Shown: positions 35,403-45,465, counted from the first letter of the stretch. The stretch is DNA of 64,000 bases from Granulibacter bethesdensis (GCF_001889525.1 NZ_CP018192.1:496001-560000); one strand, 5' to 3'. The notes: generated by a model not told the origin, from the letters alone. Program-made: numbers and translations.

Positions 35403-37262
35403 TCACCGCCGCCCGAACAGGGTCTCGATCTCGGCTTTGCTGAGGCGCAACACGGTGGGGCGGCCATGGCTGCATGTGGCGGCACGTGGCGTGGCCTCCA
35501 TCTGCCGGAGCAGGGCGTTCATCTCCGGCACGGTCAGACGCCGTCCAGCGCGGATGGAGCCATGGCAGGCCATGCGGGCAATGACGGCATCCAGTCTGCT
35601 TTCCAACGCGATGCTGGCGCCCAGCTCGGCCAGTTCCTCGGCGACATCCCGCAGCAGGGCAGAGACGGATTGTGGTTTCAGCAGAGCAGGTAAGGCACGC
35701 ACCAGAACAGCCCCGGTGCCGAAGGCTTCGATATCCAGCCCCAGTTTTGCGAGCGAAGAGGCCGCATCGAGCAGATGGGCCGCTTCCCGTGGCGGCATCT
35801 CCACCACTTCAGGCATCAGCAGCGCCTGGCTGCTTACGGTGCCATTCAGCAGGGCGCTGCGGAGAGCCTCATGGGTCAGTCTTTCATGCGCGGCATGCTG
35901 GTCGACGAGCACCAGCGCTCCGTCCGCCGCGACGGCAATCACATAGGTATCGAGCACCTGCGCCACCGCGGCCCCCAGCGGATAGGCGGGATCAGGGAGC
36001 GGTGGTGCGGGTGCCGATCCATCCTGAACCGTCTCGGGGGCAGAGGACATGGCGCCACGGGCGGCTGGCGCATCCTGAAGCGGTAACTGGGCCTCCGCGA
36101 AGCCGAAGCGCGGGCGTGCCGGGGGCGTGGCAGCGTAGCCGCCACCGCGCGCAGGTGTGTAGCTGGGCCGGGAAATATTCAGCCGAGGGGGCGGAATGCT
36201 AAGGGTGGAAGATGCCTCTCCACCATTCTCTGTTTGTCCGACCGGTCCGCCGACCCCGGCTGCAAGAGTGCGGCTGATCGCGCCGATGATCAGCCCGCGC
36301 ACAGCGGCGGCATCGCGAAAACGCAGTTCCGTCTTGGCCGGATGGACGTTCACGTCCACATCTTCCGGCGGCACGGTCAGTTGCAGCGCCACAACCGGGT
36401 GGCGGCCATAGGGGATCACATCCCGATAGGCCACGCGCAAGGCCGTGCGCAGCATTGGATCGGCAACCGGGCGTCCGTTCACCACGAAACTCTGGGAGGC
36501 CCCAGTGGCGCGGGTCACGGTAGGGGCGCAGATGAAACCACCCAGCAGAAGCGTGTCACGCTCGGCAGAAACGGGCAGGATGGCAGCGGCGGCTTCTTCC
36601 CCCAGCAGCGCGGCGATGCGCGCCTGCGGTGTGGCGGTGGGAAGGTCGAAGATTTCCCGGCCATCGATTTCACAGCGGAACGCGACATGGGGGGCAGAGA
36701 AAGCCAGCCGCCGCACGGCGATTTCAGCCTGATCGGCCTCACTGCGAGGTGTTTTGAGAAATTTGCGGCGGGCGGGGGTCGCAAAAAACAGATCCCGCAC
36801 CACAATGCGGGTTCCTTGCGGACCGGAGGCCGGTATGACCGCCCCGACCCGGCCCCCTTCAACGGTGATGCTGTGGGCATGGTCACAGGCGGCGGTGCGA
36901 CTGGTGATGCTCAGCCGTCCGGCAGCCCCGATCGAGGGCAGGGCCTCCCCCCTGAAACCAAGCGTAGCGATGCGAATCAATGAGTCATCGGTCAGTTTGG
37001 AGGTGGCATGACGCTGGATGGCCAGAGTCAGCTCTTCCTCCGTCATGCCGCTGCCATCATCCCGAACCTCGATCCGGGTGATGCCGCCGCCTTCCAGCAC
37101 CACGACGATGCGGGTCGCTCCGGCATCCAGAGCGTTTTCCACCAGTTCCTTCACCACGGCGGCGGGACGCTCGATCACTTCCCCGGCGGCGATGCGGTTG
37201 ATCGTCGCATCAGGCAGCAGGCGGATGCGCGGCGAGAGGGAGGAAGCGGCAGACTCTGTCAT
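35403..37262 (-). CDS. mutL: MutL DNA mismatch repair protein with endonuclease motif
   Basis: This 619-residue protein has an N-terminal GHKL ATPase (ENALDAGATRIVV, DDGSGM, GFRGEALPSIG) and the transducer domain (FVNGRPV, VDVNVHPAKTELRF). A Pro/Ala-rich linker of about 100 residues follows, then the C-terminal dimerisation domain. That domain contains DQHAAHERLTHE, which fits DQHA(x)2E(x)4E, the metal-dependent nicking motif found in MutL of bacteria lacking MutH. It also has CSHGRPT near the end. MutL therefore probably supplies the strand nick itself. Confidence 0.95.
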   Translation of the reverse strand: MTESAASSLSPRIRLLPDATINRIAAGEVIERPAAVVKELVENALDAGATRIVVVLEGGGITRIEVRDDGSGMTEEELTLAIQRHATSKLTDDSLIRIATLGFRGEALPSIGAAGRLSITSRTAACDHAHSITVEGGRVGAVIPASGPQGTRIVVRDLFFATPARRKFLKTPRSEADQAEIAVRRLAFSAPHVAFRCEIDGREIFDLPTATPQARIAALLGEEAAAAILPVSAERDTLLLGGFICAPTVTRATGASQSFVVNGRPVADPMLRTALRVAYRDVIPYGRHPVVALQLTVPPEDVDVNVHPAKTELRFRDAAAVRGLIIGAISRTLAAGVGGPVGQTENGGEASSTLSIPPPRLNISRPSYTPARGGGYAATPPARPRFGFAEAQLPLQDAPAARGAMSSAPETVQDGSAPAPPLPDPAYPLGAAVAQVLDTYVIAVAADGALVLVDQHAAHERLTHEALRSALLNGTVSSQALLMPEVVEMPPREAAHLLDAASSLAKLGLDIEAFGTGAVLVRALPALLKPQSVSALLRDVAEELAELGASIALESRLDAVIARMACHGSIRAGRRLTVPEMNALLRQMEATPRAATCSHGRPTVLRLSKAEIETLFGRR

Positions 37263-37307
37263 GGATCGGATAATAGACCGAAACGGCCCGATCCAGAAGA
37301 AACCGGC

Positions 37308-37901
37308 TCAGAAGATCCCGAGGAAGCTGCTTTTTTTCTGCGGGGCCTGTGTGCTGGCAGTTGTCGGGGGTGGAGGAACCGTGATGCCCTTCTGACGCAG
37401 GCGGGCAGCTTCCTCGGCAGCGTTCAACGTGGTGGGAACGGTGTCGTCCTGCCAGAACATCAGCTTGTCCATCAGCCCGGATTTTTTGGTCTGCCCCGGT
37501 AAGGGCTCGGCCTGCATATGTTGCGGCTGTCTGGACGGGCCGGCGGCAGTGAGCAGGGCCTTTTGTCCAGACCTGGGCATGTTGCCCGGATCGGCCAGCG
37601 CTGCGGAAGGACTTAGTGCGGCTTCAGCACTGATCTGCTCATTCTGTTCCTGCGGACGAGGCGCACCGGGGCGCGGTGGCTGCAACGGTCCATCCAGAGT
37701 GGGGGGAATGTCCAGTGGCGCGCGGGTCGTGACCTTGAATTCATCGGGCGCATCGTGCACCAGCCCGAACGTGCGGAGCGTGCTTTCGCCGCAGCCGGAC
37801 ACAGAGCAAAGGATGGCAATGGCGGAAAGGGAGCGGAACAGTCTTGTGAAGCAGGCAGTCGGGCGGCGCGGAAAGGTGGTCATGGGTGCAGTGCTCATCA
37901 T
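37308..37901 (-). CDS. Predicted lipoprotein, DUF3035-like
   Basis: The hydrophobic start LFRSLSAIAILCSVSGCG ends in a lipobox (VSGC), predicting a lipid-anchored protein. The segment DEFKVTTRAPLDIPPTLD after the lipobox is the hallmark of DUF3035 (BamF-type) proteins of alphaproteobacteria, proposed to be near the outer-membrane assembly machinery. The rest is low-complexity, rich in Pro, Gln and Ala, with KLMFWQDDTVPTTLNAAEEAARL near the C-terminus. The start is uncertain: ATG at 37901 or 37883. It lies just downstream of lspA, which processes such lipoproteins. Confidence 0.75.
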   Translation of the reverse strand: MMSTAPMTTFPRRPTACFTRLFRSLSAIAILCSVSGCGESTLRTFGLVHDAPDEFKVTTRAPLDIPPTLDGPLQPPRPGAPRPQEQNEQISAEAALSPSAALADPGNMPRSGQKALLTAAGPSRQPQHMQAEPLPGQTKKSGLMDKLMFWQDDTVPTTLNAAEEAARLRQKGITVPPPPTTASTQAPQKKSSFLGIF

Positions 37902-38010
37902 CCGGGCTGGGTCACGGCACTGGCGGCCGGGACTGGCGCATTCTTGAGAGGGAAGAATAGCGGGAACGATGCCATCTGTCTGCACCGGCCATGCCATAAC
38001 GGGGGCTATA

Positions 38011-38565
38011 TCAGCCTTCTCCGGTTCGGGTTTCCCTTTGGGTCCGCCCGATCAGCGTATCGATAATCAGCAGGGCAACGCCGATCACGATGGCTGCGTC
38101 GGCCACGTTGAACACAAACCATGACAGATCGCCTATATGCGCATGGATGAAGTCTACGACCGCGCCGAAGCGAAACCGGTCAATCACGTTCCCGATCGCC
38201 CCGCCGCCGATCATCCCCAGCGCAATGGCAATCAGCCGGTTTTCCGCACGCCGCATCCACAGCAGCAATCCGGCGACGATCAGGATCGCTCCGCCGCCCA
38301 GTATCCAGATACCGGCAGGCCCAAACCCGTTCAGCAGACCGAAAGTGACCCCCCGGTTCCATACCATGGTCAGGTTCAGGACGGGCAGCAGCACAATCTG
38401 ATGCTTCTCCGGCAAGTTCACTGTTTCAAGAATGAACCATTTGCTGCCCTGATCGGCCAGCAGCACGATGAGGGCGGCAAGAATACCGATCGGCATATAA
38501 AATCCCGGAAACCGCCGTGCTTTCTCGGCGGCTCCGGCGCGGCGGAGGGCGGCAATGCTGCTCAT
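38011..38565 (-). CDS. lspA: LspA, lipoprotein signal peptidase II
   Basis: This 184-residue inner-membrane aspartic protease cleaves signal peptides of prolipoproteins. It has four membrane segments. The family motifs ADQGSKWFI, VWNRGVTFG, GNVIDRFRFGAVVDFIH and FNVADAAIVIG carry the two catalytic aspartates (in NVIDR and NVADA). A charged N-terminal stretch of about 20 residues precedes the first helix. Transcribed with ileS, the common arrangement. Confidence 0.94.
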   Translation of the reverse strand: MSSIAALRRAGAAEKARRFPGFYMPIGILAALIVLLADQGSKWFILETVNLPEKHQIVLLPVLNLTMVWNRGVTFGLLNGFGPAGIWILGGGAILIVAGLLLWMRRAENRLIAIALGMIGGGAIGNVIDRFRFGAVVDFIHAHIGDLSWFVFNVADAAIVIGVALLIIDTLIGRTQRETRTGEG

Positions 38566-38601
38566 GACGTGTATCCTTCGCCTATTCCTGTAACCCCGAT
38601 T

Positions 38602-41460
38602 TCAGGCGCTGCGGCAGATCAGACCACTCTCGACCGCATCCGCGCAGCGTACACACAGGGCCGGGTGTGCGGCAATGCTGCCGACTTCCGGAAGGACTTT
38701 CCAGCAGCGCGCGCATTTCTGGCCGGGCGCGCGGGTGATGGAGACCTCCATCTGTGTACCATCCAGCACGCCTTTGCTGGCTCCATCGGCATCGCGGATA
38801 GGATCATAGACCTGTTCCAGTGCCGAAACGATGGTGATGTCCGCCCAGTCCGCTTCCGGCAGTAAATCCATTTCCTCCAGCGACAGCGGCAGGCGGACGG
38901 CAGCCTGCAGAGAGGCACCGATCTGATTGGCCCGGCGGGCTTCCTCGATCGGCGCTGTAACACGGCGACGGATGCTACGGATTTCCTCCCAGCGCCGGGC
39001 AAGAACCGGATCGTGCCAGTGATGCGGCAGGGTGGGCAGGGTCTGGAGATGCACACTGTCCTGCTCGCCGAAGTGGGCGGTCCAGGCTTCCTCGGCCGTG
39101 AACACCAGTACGGGAGCCAGCCAGATGGTCAGGCAGCGATGCAGATGATCGAGCACAGTCCGCGTGGCGCAGCGACGCGGACTGTCGGTGCGGTCGCAGT
39201 AGAGCACGTCCTTGCGGATATCGAAGTAGAACGCAGATAGATCAGAGGCGCAGAAATTGTGCAGTTCCGGGTAAAGTCCGGTCCAGTCATGGCTTTCCAC
39301 CGCTTGCCGGAAGCGTGTGTCCAGCTCGGTGAGGCGATGCAGCACCCAACGTTCCAGCTCCGGCATGTCTGCCTCGCTGACCCGCTCTTCCTCGGCGAAC
39401 CCGTCGAGGCTGCCCAGAATCCAGCGCAGGGTGTTGCGCAGGCGGCGATACAGTTCGCCCTGCTGCTTCAGGATTTCCTTGCCGATCCGCAGATCGTCCC
39501 GCGTGTCGGAGGACATGACCCAAAGCCGGAGAATATCCGCGCCATACTGGTCGATCACTTCCTGCGGCGCGGTGACGTTGCCGAGGGACTTGCTCATTTT
39601 CCGTCCCTGCTCGTCCAGCACGAAGCCATGCGTCAGCACCGCCTCGAACGGAGCCGATCCGCGCGTGCCGACGGCTTCCAGCAGGGAAGACTGGAACCAG
39701 CCGCGATGCTGGTCGGAGCCTTCCAGATACAGATCGGCCGGCCATTTCATGTCCCGTGCTTCCAGCACGAAAGCATGGGTGGAACCGCTTTCGAACCAGA
39801 CATCGATCACGTCGAACACCTGTTCGTAATCCTCGGGATTGCGATCGTTGCCGAGGAAGCGGGAAGGCGGAGAGGAATACCATGCATCGGCCCCTTCCTC
39901 CCGGAAGGCGGAGACGATGCGCTCCATCACGGTAGCGTCACGCAGCACCTGTCCGGTGGCTTTTTCCACGAACACAGCGATGGGCACGCCCCAGGCGCGT
40001 TGGCGGCTGATGCACCAGTCCGGGCGGTTGGCGACCATGGAGCCGATCCGGTTGCGGCCCTGATCGGGGATAAAGCGGGTGCGGTCGATCTCGGCCAGTG
40101 CCTGCCCGCGAATATCTTCGGGCCCGTCCATGCGGATGAACCATTGCGGCGTGGCGCGATAGATCAGCGGTGCTTTGGAACGCCATGAATGCGGGTAGGA
40201 ATGCACCAGCGTGCTGCGGGCCAGCAGCATGCCCGCTTCCGACAATGCGGCGCAGACCGGCTCGGCGGCCTTGTAGACATGCAGGCCGGCAAACAGGGGA
40301 ACGTGTCTGTAGTAGGTGCCGTCATCCCCCACCGTTTCCGGCACCTCAATGCCATGGGCGCGGCCGAGCTGGAAATCTTCCTCGCCATGCGCGGGGGCGG
40401 TGTGCACCAGCCCGGTGCCTTGCTCGGTGGTGACATGATCGCCCGGCAACAGAGGAACGTCGAACTCATAGCCACGGCCACGCAGCGGATGGGCGGCGAT
40501 GGCACCTTCCAGCGCAGCCCCTTTGAACTGGCGGAGCACGCGATGCTCCGTGAGACCGGCGGCAGCCAGAGTCTGCGGCAGCAGGGCTTCCGCGACAATC
40601 AGGGTTTCAGTCCCGCCGGAGCCGGTGGGGGTCTCCACCAGCACGTAATCGATCTCCGGACCGTAGGCGACGGCACGGCTGCCTGGCATGGTCCATGGCG
40701 TGGTGGTCCAGATTACCACATAAGCCCCGATCAGATCAGCCTCACGGGCGCTCAGCACCGGGTAGCGGACATGAATCGTGGTGCTGGTATGGTCGTGATA
40801 CTCGATTTCGGCTTCTGCCAGAGCGGTTTTCTCCACCGGACTCCACATCACCGGACGCAGGCCGCGATACAGTGCTCCATTCAGCAGGAATTTGCCGATC
40901 TCGCCCGCAATGGCGGCCTCGGAGCCGAAATCCATGGTGGCGTAGCGATTGCTCCAGTCGGCCTCCACCCCCAGACGGCGGAATTCGGCAGACTGGATAT
41001 CGAGCCATTTACGGGCGTAATCGCGGCACTCGGCGCGGAACTGAAGAACCGGCACCTCATCCTTGTTGCGTCCCGCTTTGCGGTATTCTTCCTCGATCTT
41101 CCATTCGATCGGCAGGCCATGGCAGTCCCAGCCTGGCACATAGGCGGCATCGTATCCGGCCATCTGCCGGGCGCGGTTGATCACGTCCTTCAAAATCTTG
41201 TTCAGGGCGTGGCCGATATGCAGATGTCCATTGGCATAGGGAGGGCCGTCATGCAGCACGAACGGCTCCGCCCCGATGCGGGCATCACGCAGCTTCCGCC
41301 CCAGCCCCATGGCCTCCCAGCGGGCAAGAATGCCGGGCTCTTTCTTCGGCAGGTCCCCGCGCATAGGGAAGGAAGTCGCCGGCAGGAAAACCGTATTCCG
41401 GTAATCCGGGGTCTGGTTCTCTTGGGTCTGGGGATCGCTCTGGTCTTGACTATGAGACAT
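38602..41460 (-). CDS. ileS: Isoleucyl-tRNA synthetase
   Basis: This class I synthetase of 952 residues charges tRNA-Ile. The HIGH motif appears as GHLHIGHALNK (about residues 78-88) and the KMSKS loop as GRKMSKSLGN (about residue 620). The CP1 editing domain includes WTTTPWTMPGSRAVAYGP. The C-terminus has a zinc-binding knuckle KCARCWKVLPEVGSIAAHP with CVRC, typical of the bacterial type sensitive to mupirocin. It sits upstream of lspA on the same strand. Confidence 0.97.
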   Translation of the reverse strand: MSHSQDQSDPQTQENQTPDYRNTVFLPATSFPMRGDLPKKEPGILARWEAMGLGRKLRDARIGAEPFVLHDGPPYANGHLHIGHALNKILKDVINRARQMAGYDAAYVPGWDCHGLPIEWKIEEEYRKAGRNKDEVPVLQFRAECRDYARKWLDIQSAEFRRLGVEADWSNRYATMDFGSEAAIAGEIGKFLLNGALYRGLRPVMWSPVEKTALAEAEIEYHDHTSTTIHVRYPVLSAREADLIGAYVVIWTTTPWTMPGSRAVAYGPEIDYVLVETPTGSGGTETLIVAEALLPQTLAAAGLTEHRVLRQFKGAALEGAIAAHPLRGRGYEFDVPLLPGDHVTTEQGTGLVHTAPAHGEEDFQLGRAHGIEVPETVGDDGTYYRHVPLFAGLHVYKAAEPVCAALSEAGMLLARSTLVHSYPHSWRSKAPLIYRATPQWFIRMDGPEDIRGQALAEIDRTRFIPDQGRNRIGSMVANRPDWCISRQRAWGVPIAVFVEKATGQVLRDATVMERIVSAFREEGADAWYSSPPSRFLGNDRNPEDYEQVFDVIDVWFESGSTHAFVLEARDMKWPADLYLEGSDQHRGWFQSSLLEAVGTRGSAPFEAVLTHGFVLDEQGRKMSKSLGNVTAPQEVIDQYGADILRLWVMSSDTRDDLRIGKEILKQQGELYRRLRNTLRWILGSLDGFAEEERVSEADMPELERWVLHRLTELDTRFRQAVESHDWTGLYPELHNFCASDLSAFYFDIRKDVLYCDRTDSPRRCATRTVLDHLHRCLTIWLAPVLVFTAEEAWTAHFGEQDSVHLQTLPTLPHHWHDPVLARRWEEIRSIRRRVTAPIEEARRANQIGASLQAAVRLPLSLEEMDLLPEADWADITIVSALEQVYDPIRDADGASKGVLDGTQMEVSITRAPGQKCARCWKVLPEVGSIAAHPALCVRCADAVESGLICRSA

Positions 41461-41662
41461 GATGGTCCGCCGCTGCAGGGCCGTCAGGATACGGCCCGGG
41501 AAGAAAAGAAGAAAATGGAAATCGCCGCGTCTGGCTGGCCGTCACAACAGGGCACGCAGGAAGGTGCCCGGGCGGCCAGCTACCTCATTCGCAGGCAGGA
41601 TCGGGTGGAGATGGACTGAAACGGTCTGGACGACATGGCTGCATTCTGCATCGGGGGGCGGA

Positions 41663-42604
41663 CTATGCTTGGCGTGCAGGAAGCTGGTCAAGCAGCTTCC
41701 GTGCTTCATTCGCATCCTGGGCAATCTGGCCGCGTAGATCGTCGAGCCCTGCGAATTTTCGTTCCGCTCTCAAAAATGCGTGCAGGCTGACGGTGATATC
41801 CTGATCGTACAGATCGCCGCTGAAGTCGAACAGATGTGCTTCCAGCCTGCTTTCCGGCCCTTCATTGACGGTCGGGCGGCGACCGATATTGGCAACCCCC
41901 GGATATGCGGTGCCGTCCGGCAACCGGGCCGTGACGGCATAGACGCCGCGGGCCGGCTCCAGATGCCGACCGAAGGGGATATTCGCCGTGGGAAAGCCGA
42001 TGGTGCGTCCGCGTTTGTCCCCGTGGGAGACGATGCCGCGAATTCCCCATGGCCGTCCGAGCAACTGTGCCGCACGCTCCGGATAGCCATCCTGCAACAG
42101 GCGGCGGATGCGGGTGGAGGAAAGCGGCCCTTCTGCATCCATGATGGGTGGTACAATGGTCAGCCCGATCCCCAGCGCCTCGCTGCGGGTGGAGAGCAGG
42201 GTTATATCGCCGCCGCGCCGGTGGCCGAAGGCGAAATCGGCCCCGCAGGCCAGATGTTTTGCATCCAGCCCGGCCAGCAGAACGCCGGAAATGAATTCCT
42301 CGGCTTCCATCAGGCTGAAAGCCTCGTCGAAAGCCAGTTCGACCACCCATGTCACGCCCAGCCGTGCCAGCGCATCGGCGCGCTCGGCAGAGAGGGTCAG
42401 GCGGAAGGGCGGATCATAGGGACGGAAGAACTCCCGCGGATGCGGCTCGAAGGTCAGCGCCATCAGGGGGGCGGTTGGTCTGGCCGCATGGGCGGCACGG
42501 ATAACGGCCTCATGCCCGAGATGCACGCCGTCGAAATTGCCCAGTGCGACGCTTGCGCCGCGGGCTTCGGGGGGAATGTGTCGCCAGTCCGTGATGATCC
42601 GCAT
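41663..42604 (-). CDS. ribF: RibF, bifunctional riboflavin kinase / FAD synthetase
   Basis: The N-terminal FMN adenylyltransferase domain has VALGNFDGVHLGHEAVI (about residues 19-35), GADFAFGHRRGGD and SSTRIRRLLQDG. The C-terminal flavokinase domain has GHGDKRGRTIGFPTANI-like sequence (SHGDKRGRTIGFPTANIPF), GVYAV and VEAHLFDFSGDLYDQ-type motifs. The product makes FMN and FAD from riboflavin. I start at MRIITDWRHIPPEARG (313 residues), the family start, although the frame is open further upstream. It is followed on the minus strand by a 200-base gap to ileS. Confidence 0.93.
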   Translation of the reverse strand: MRIITDWRHIPPEARGASVALGNFDGVHLGHEAVIRAAHAARPTAPLMALTFEPHPREFFRPYDPPFRLTLSAERADALARLGVTWVVELAFDEAFSLMEAEEFISGVLLAGLDAKHLACGADFAFGHRRGGDITLLSTRSEALGIGLTIVPPIMDAEGPLSSTRIRRLLQDGYPERAAQLLGRPWGIRGIVSHGDKRGRTIGFPTANIPFGRHLEPARGVYAVTARLPDGTAYPGVANIGRRPTVNEGPESRLEAHLFDFSGDLYDQDITVSLHAFLRAERKFAGLDDLRGQIAQDANEARKLLDQLPARQA

Positions 42605-42762
42605 GCCGCCGTTTGTGCGCGAAGGCTGCGTCGGGATCAATCGTTCAGTGCAGCAGAAACAGACAGGGCACCATGAGAGGCGGGGCACCATGACAGGCGG
42701 GCATGAATGCGGCAGCCTGTGTTTTCTTCCATCCTATTGACCGCAACGGGAGTCTCCCTCTG

Positions 42763-44481
42763 ATGGCCGCACGTTTCGAAAACATATCTGCGCCGAGGCC
42801 CACACGGGAAAGCCTCGCCGCCGAACGGGACGCCGTGCTGGCCCTGATGGAAGCAGGAGCATGGGCGCAGGCCCTGTCCACCATGGATCAGGATCGGCGG
42901 GATTATGCACGCTGGTCGGCACTGGTACATCTGGCTTTCTCCCGCAACACGGCGGACGTGGAGGCGAAAGCGGAGCGCAGTTATGCGGATTCGCTGGCGC
43001 CTTTTGCTCAGGATTGTGAAGTTACGCTGAAGCGGCGCGTGCTGGCCCATCCCGACCGCGCGTCGATTTTGCCTTTGCTGTCACCGCCTTATGGCGAGCA
43101 TGTGCTGGCGCTGTGGGAGGCGGATATCACCACCTTTATCCCTGCCATTGCTGACGATCTGGAACAGGAATCGAAGCTGGAGGCGGACTATACCGAGCTT
43201 CTGGCGGCGGCCCGGCTGGAGATCGGCGGCCAAACCGTCAATCTCTCCGGCCTTGCCCCTTATGCCGAGCATGAGGATCGCGCGATCCGTCATGAGGCGG
43301 AGGCAGTCCGCTGGCAGTATTTTGCTGATCATGGCGAGAGGCTGGACGGAATTTACGATGCTCTGGTCCGGCTGCGGCATGGCATGGCCCGCAAGCTGGG
43401 GGATGAGAACTTCATCGCTCTGGCCTACCGGAGGCTGCGTCGCACCGATTACGGGCCGGAGGATGTCGCCCGCTATCGCGATGCCGTGGCGGAGAAGGTG
43501 ACCCCGCTGGTTGCCCGTCTGCTGGAAGCAAGGCGGCAGGAGCATGGCTGGGACAGGCTCCGTTTCTGGGATGAAGCGCTGGTCGATCCGCGCGGCAACC
43601 CCAAACCGCTCGGCGGGGTGGAGGTGCTGGGCGAGGCTGCTCAGGGCATGTTCGATGCGATGGATGCTCATTTGTCCGGAGGAGACGCAAAAGGCATCGG
43701 AGTCTGTTACCGGTTGATGCGTGCCGGCGGCTTCATGGATCTGGATAACCGTTCCGGCAAGGCGGGTGGGGGATTCTGCACCTCCTTTCCTACGCAATCG
43801 GACGGGATGCCGTATATTTTCGCGAATTTTACCGGCACGCATCACGATATCGGCGTGTTCACCCATGAAATGGGCCATGCCTTCCAGAATTATGCCAGCC
43901 GCACTCTGCCGGGTATCGATTTGCTCTGGCCGACCTATGAAGCGGCGGAAATCCATTCCATGAGTCTGGAATTCCTGACTTGGCCCGGAATCGGCAAGCT
44001 GGTGGGAGAGGACGAAGCCGAGCGTTACCGGCGCATGCACCTGATCCAGTCGCTGGCTTTTCTGCCGTATGGCGTCTGCGTCGATCATTTCCAGCATGAG
44101 GTCTATGCCCGACCCGACGCCACCCCGGCAGAACGCCATGCGATATGGCGGCGGCTGGAAGCCCGTTACATGCCATGGACTGATTACGGTGATCTGGGGT
44201 GGCCGGCGGCGGGCGGGCGCTGGCAGGCGAAGCAGCACATCTACAATTCGCCATTCTATTACATCGACTACACGCTCGCCTTGTGCTGTGCGCTGCAATT
44301 CTGGGTGCGCATGCGGCAGGATTATGCCTCGGCACTGACGGATTATGTCGCTCTGTGCGGGCGTGGCGGCGCGGCCCCTTTTACCGCTCTGGCACGTTCA
44401 GCCGGTCTGGCCAGCCCGTTTTCCCCCGGTGCCCTGGATGCGGTGGTGGATGAGGCGGCGAAAACACTCGGGTTGATATGA
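42763..44481 (+). CDS. pepF: Oligoendopeptidase F (M3 family)
   Basis: This zinc metallopeptidase of 572 residues degrades oligopeptides in the cytoplasm. The active-site motif FTHEMGHAFQNY (HExxH, about residues 366-377) and the downstream glutamate in EAAEIHSMSLEF are present. GFCTSFPTQSDGMPYIFANF ahead of them is typical of the family. I chose the ATG at 42763, preceded by CGGGAG; an earlier ATG at 42703 adds an unconvincing 20 residues. Divergent from ribF. Confidence 0.9.
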   Translation: MAARFENISAPRPTRESLAAERDAVLALMEAGAWAQALSTMDQDRRDYARWSALVHLAFSRNTADVEAKAERSYADSLAPFAQDCEVTLKRRVLAHPDRASILPLLSPPYGEHVLALWEADITTFIPAIADDLEQESKLEADYTELLAAARLEIGGQTVNLSGLAPYAEHEDRAIRHEAEAVRWQYFADHGERLDGIYDALVRLRHGMARKLGDENFIALAYRRLRRTDYGPEDVARYRDAVAEKVTPLVARLLEARRQEHGWDRLRFWDEALVDPRGNPKPLGGVEVLGEAAQGMFDAMDAHLSGGDAKGIGVCYRLMRAGGFMDLDNRSGKAGGGFCTSFPTQSDGMPYIFANFTGTHHDIGVFTHEMGHAFQNYASRTLPGIDLLWPTYEAAEIHSMSLEFLTWPGIGKLVGEDEAERYRRMHLIQSLAFLPYGVCVDHFQHEVYARPDATPAERHAIWRRLEARYMPWTDYGDLGWPAAGGRWQAKQHIYNSPFYYIDYTLALCCALQFWVRMRQDYASALTDYVALCGRGGAAPFTALARSAGLASPFSPGALDAVVDEAAKTLGLI

Positions 44482-44482
44482 T

Positions 44483-44505
44483 TTTTCTGTGATAAAAACA
44501 GAAAA
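44483..44505. terminator. Possible terminator hairpin after pepF
   Basis: TTTTCTGT and ACAGAAAA are perfect 8-bp arms with a seven-base loop, starting at the pepF stop codon. The AT-rich stem makes termination plausible but unproven. Confidence 0.35.
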
Positions 44506-44576
44506 TAATCCAGAATATCAGTAAGGACGGTATCAAAAGGGTTGGTCGGCAAAGAGGCCGGCCGGGGGTATCAGGG

Positions 44577-45266
44577 ATGAAAATTATCTCCCGGATCGGG
44601 GTTTTTACAGTCTCGTTGCTGCTCTGCCTTCTGCTCGGCCCCGCCACGGCCAGCCGTGCCGATCTGGGGCAGTCCGAGTTTGATCAGGCTCTACGAGCTC
44701 TGCAGGGCATTGATCTGGCCAGCCTGCTGCCGCCTCCGCCTGCCCCCGGCAGTCAACAGGAGCAGATGGATATGGAGGCGGTTCGTCAAGCCGTCGCCGC
44801 CCGCACGCCGGCGCAGGAGAAGAAAATCCGCGCCGATCATGAGTGCGTGATGGAGCAGTTCGCCTCTGTGATCGGGCCGGATTTTGACCATCAGCATTAT
44901 CCGCGTCTCGCCGCCATGCTGGATCGTGTCTATCGCGTGGAGGCCCAACTGGTCGCGCAGGCCAAGGCGAAGATTGGCCGTCCTCGGCCCTATACGCTGG
45001 ATCCCACACTTAGAACGTTGGAGACACGCTCGGCGCAGGCTTCCTATCCGTCAGGGCATGCTACCTTCGCCTGCATGACAGCTGCCATTCTGGCCCGGAT
45101 TTTCCCGGAGAAGCGGGAGGCGCTCTACGCACGTGCCGCGGTCTTTGCTCGTAATAGGGTGGAGGCGGGGTCGCATTTTCCAAGCGATCTGGAGGCAGGG
45201 CAAATTTTGGGAGAATTGATTGGACATGAGCTTGAGAAGGCTAGATTAGCAATACCATTGACTTAA
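44577..45266 (+). CDS. Class A non-specific acid phosphatase (PAP2 superfamily)
   Basis: The 229-residue precursor has a signal peptide (VFTVSLLLCLLLGPATASRA), so it should be periplasmic. The PAP2 motifs are KAKIGRPRPY (K-x6-RP), SYPSGHAT and NRVEAGSHFPSDLEAG. In the third motif the usual Ser before Arg is Asn, while the Arg, the His nucleophile and the Asp are kept. Class A enzymes release phosphate from many organic monophosphates at low pH, which would suit an acid-producing bacterium. The gene stands alone. Confidence 0.85.
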   Translation: MKIISRIGVFTVSLLLCLLLGPATASRADLGQSEFDQALRALQGIDLASLLPPPPAPGSQQEQMDMEAVRQAVAARTPAQEKKIRADHECVMEQFASVIGPDFDHQHYPRLAAMLDRVYRVEAQLVAQAKAKIGRPRPYTLDPTLRTLETRSAQASYPSGHATFACMTAAILARIFPEKREALYARAAVFARNRVEAGSHFPSDLEAGQILGELIGHELEKARLAIPLT

Positions 45267-45418
45267 GCTCACATGCTCGATATAAAGAGCTTCCTGATTA
45301 TTCAGGACGTCCATATGCCCCCTGACCGGAAAGGAGAATGAGTGAAGATTACCTTAGAGGTTAATCAAACAACTGTCTATCTCTTCCTAATAATCTTGGA
45401 AAAATATTTTCTTTAAAA

Positions 45419-45462
45419 ACTTGAAAGGGCTGATCCAAAGTTTTGGGCCAGCCCTTTCAAGT
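45419..45462. repeat. Perfect 14-bp inverted repeat, possible bidirectional terminator
   Basis: ACTTGAAAGGGCTG (45419-45432) pairs fully with CAGCCCTTTCAAGT (45449-45462). The 16-base loop contains a further CCAAA/TTTGG pairing. It lies between convergent genes but 150 bases from either stop. Confidence 0.7.
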
Positions 45463-45465
45463 ATA

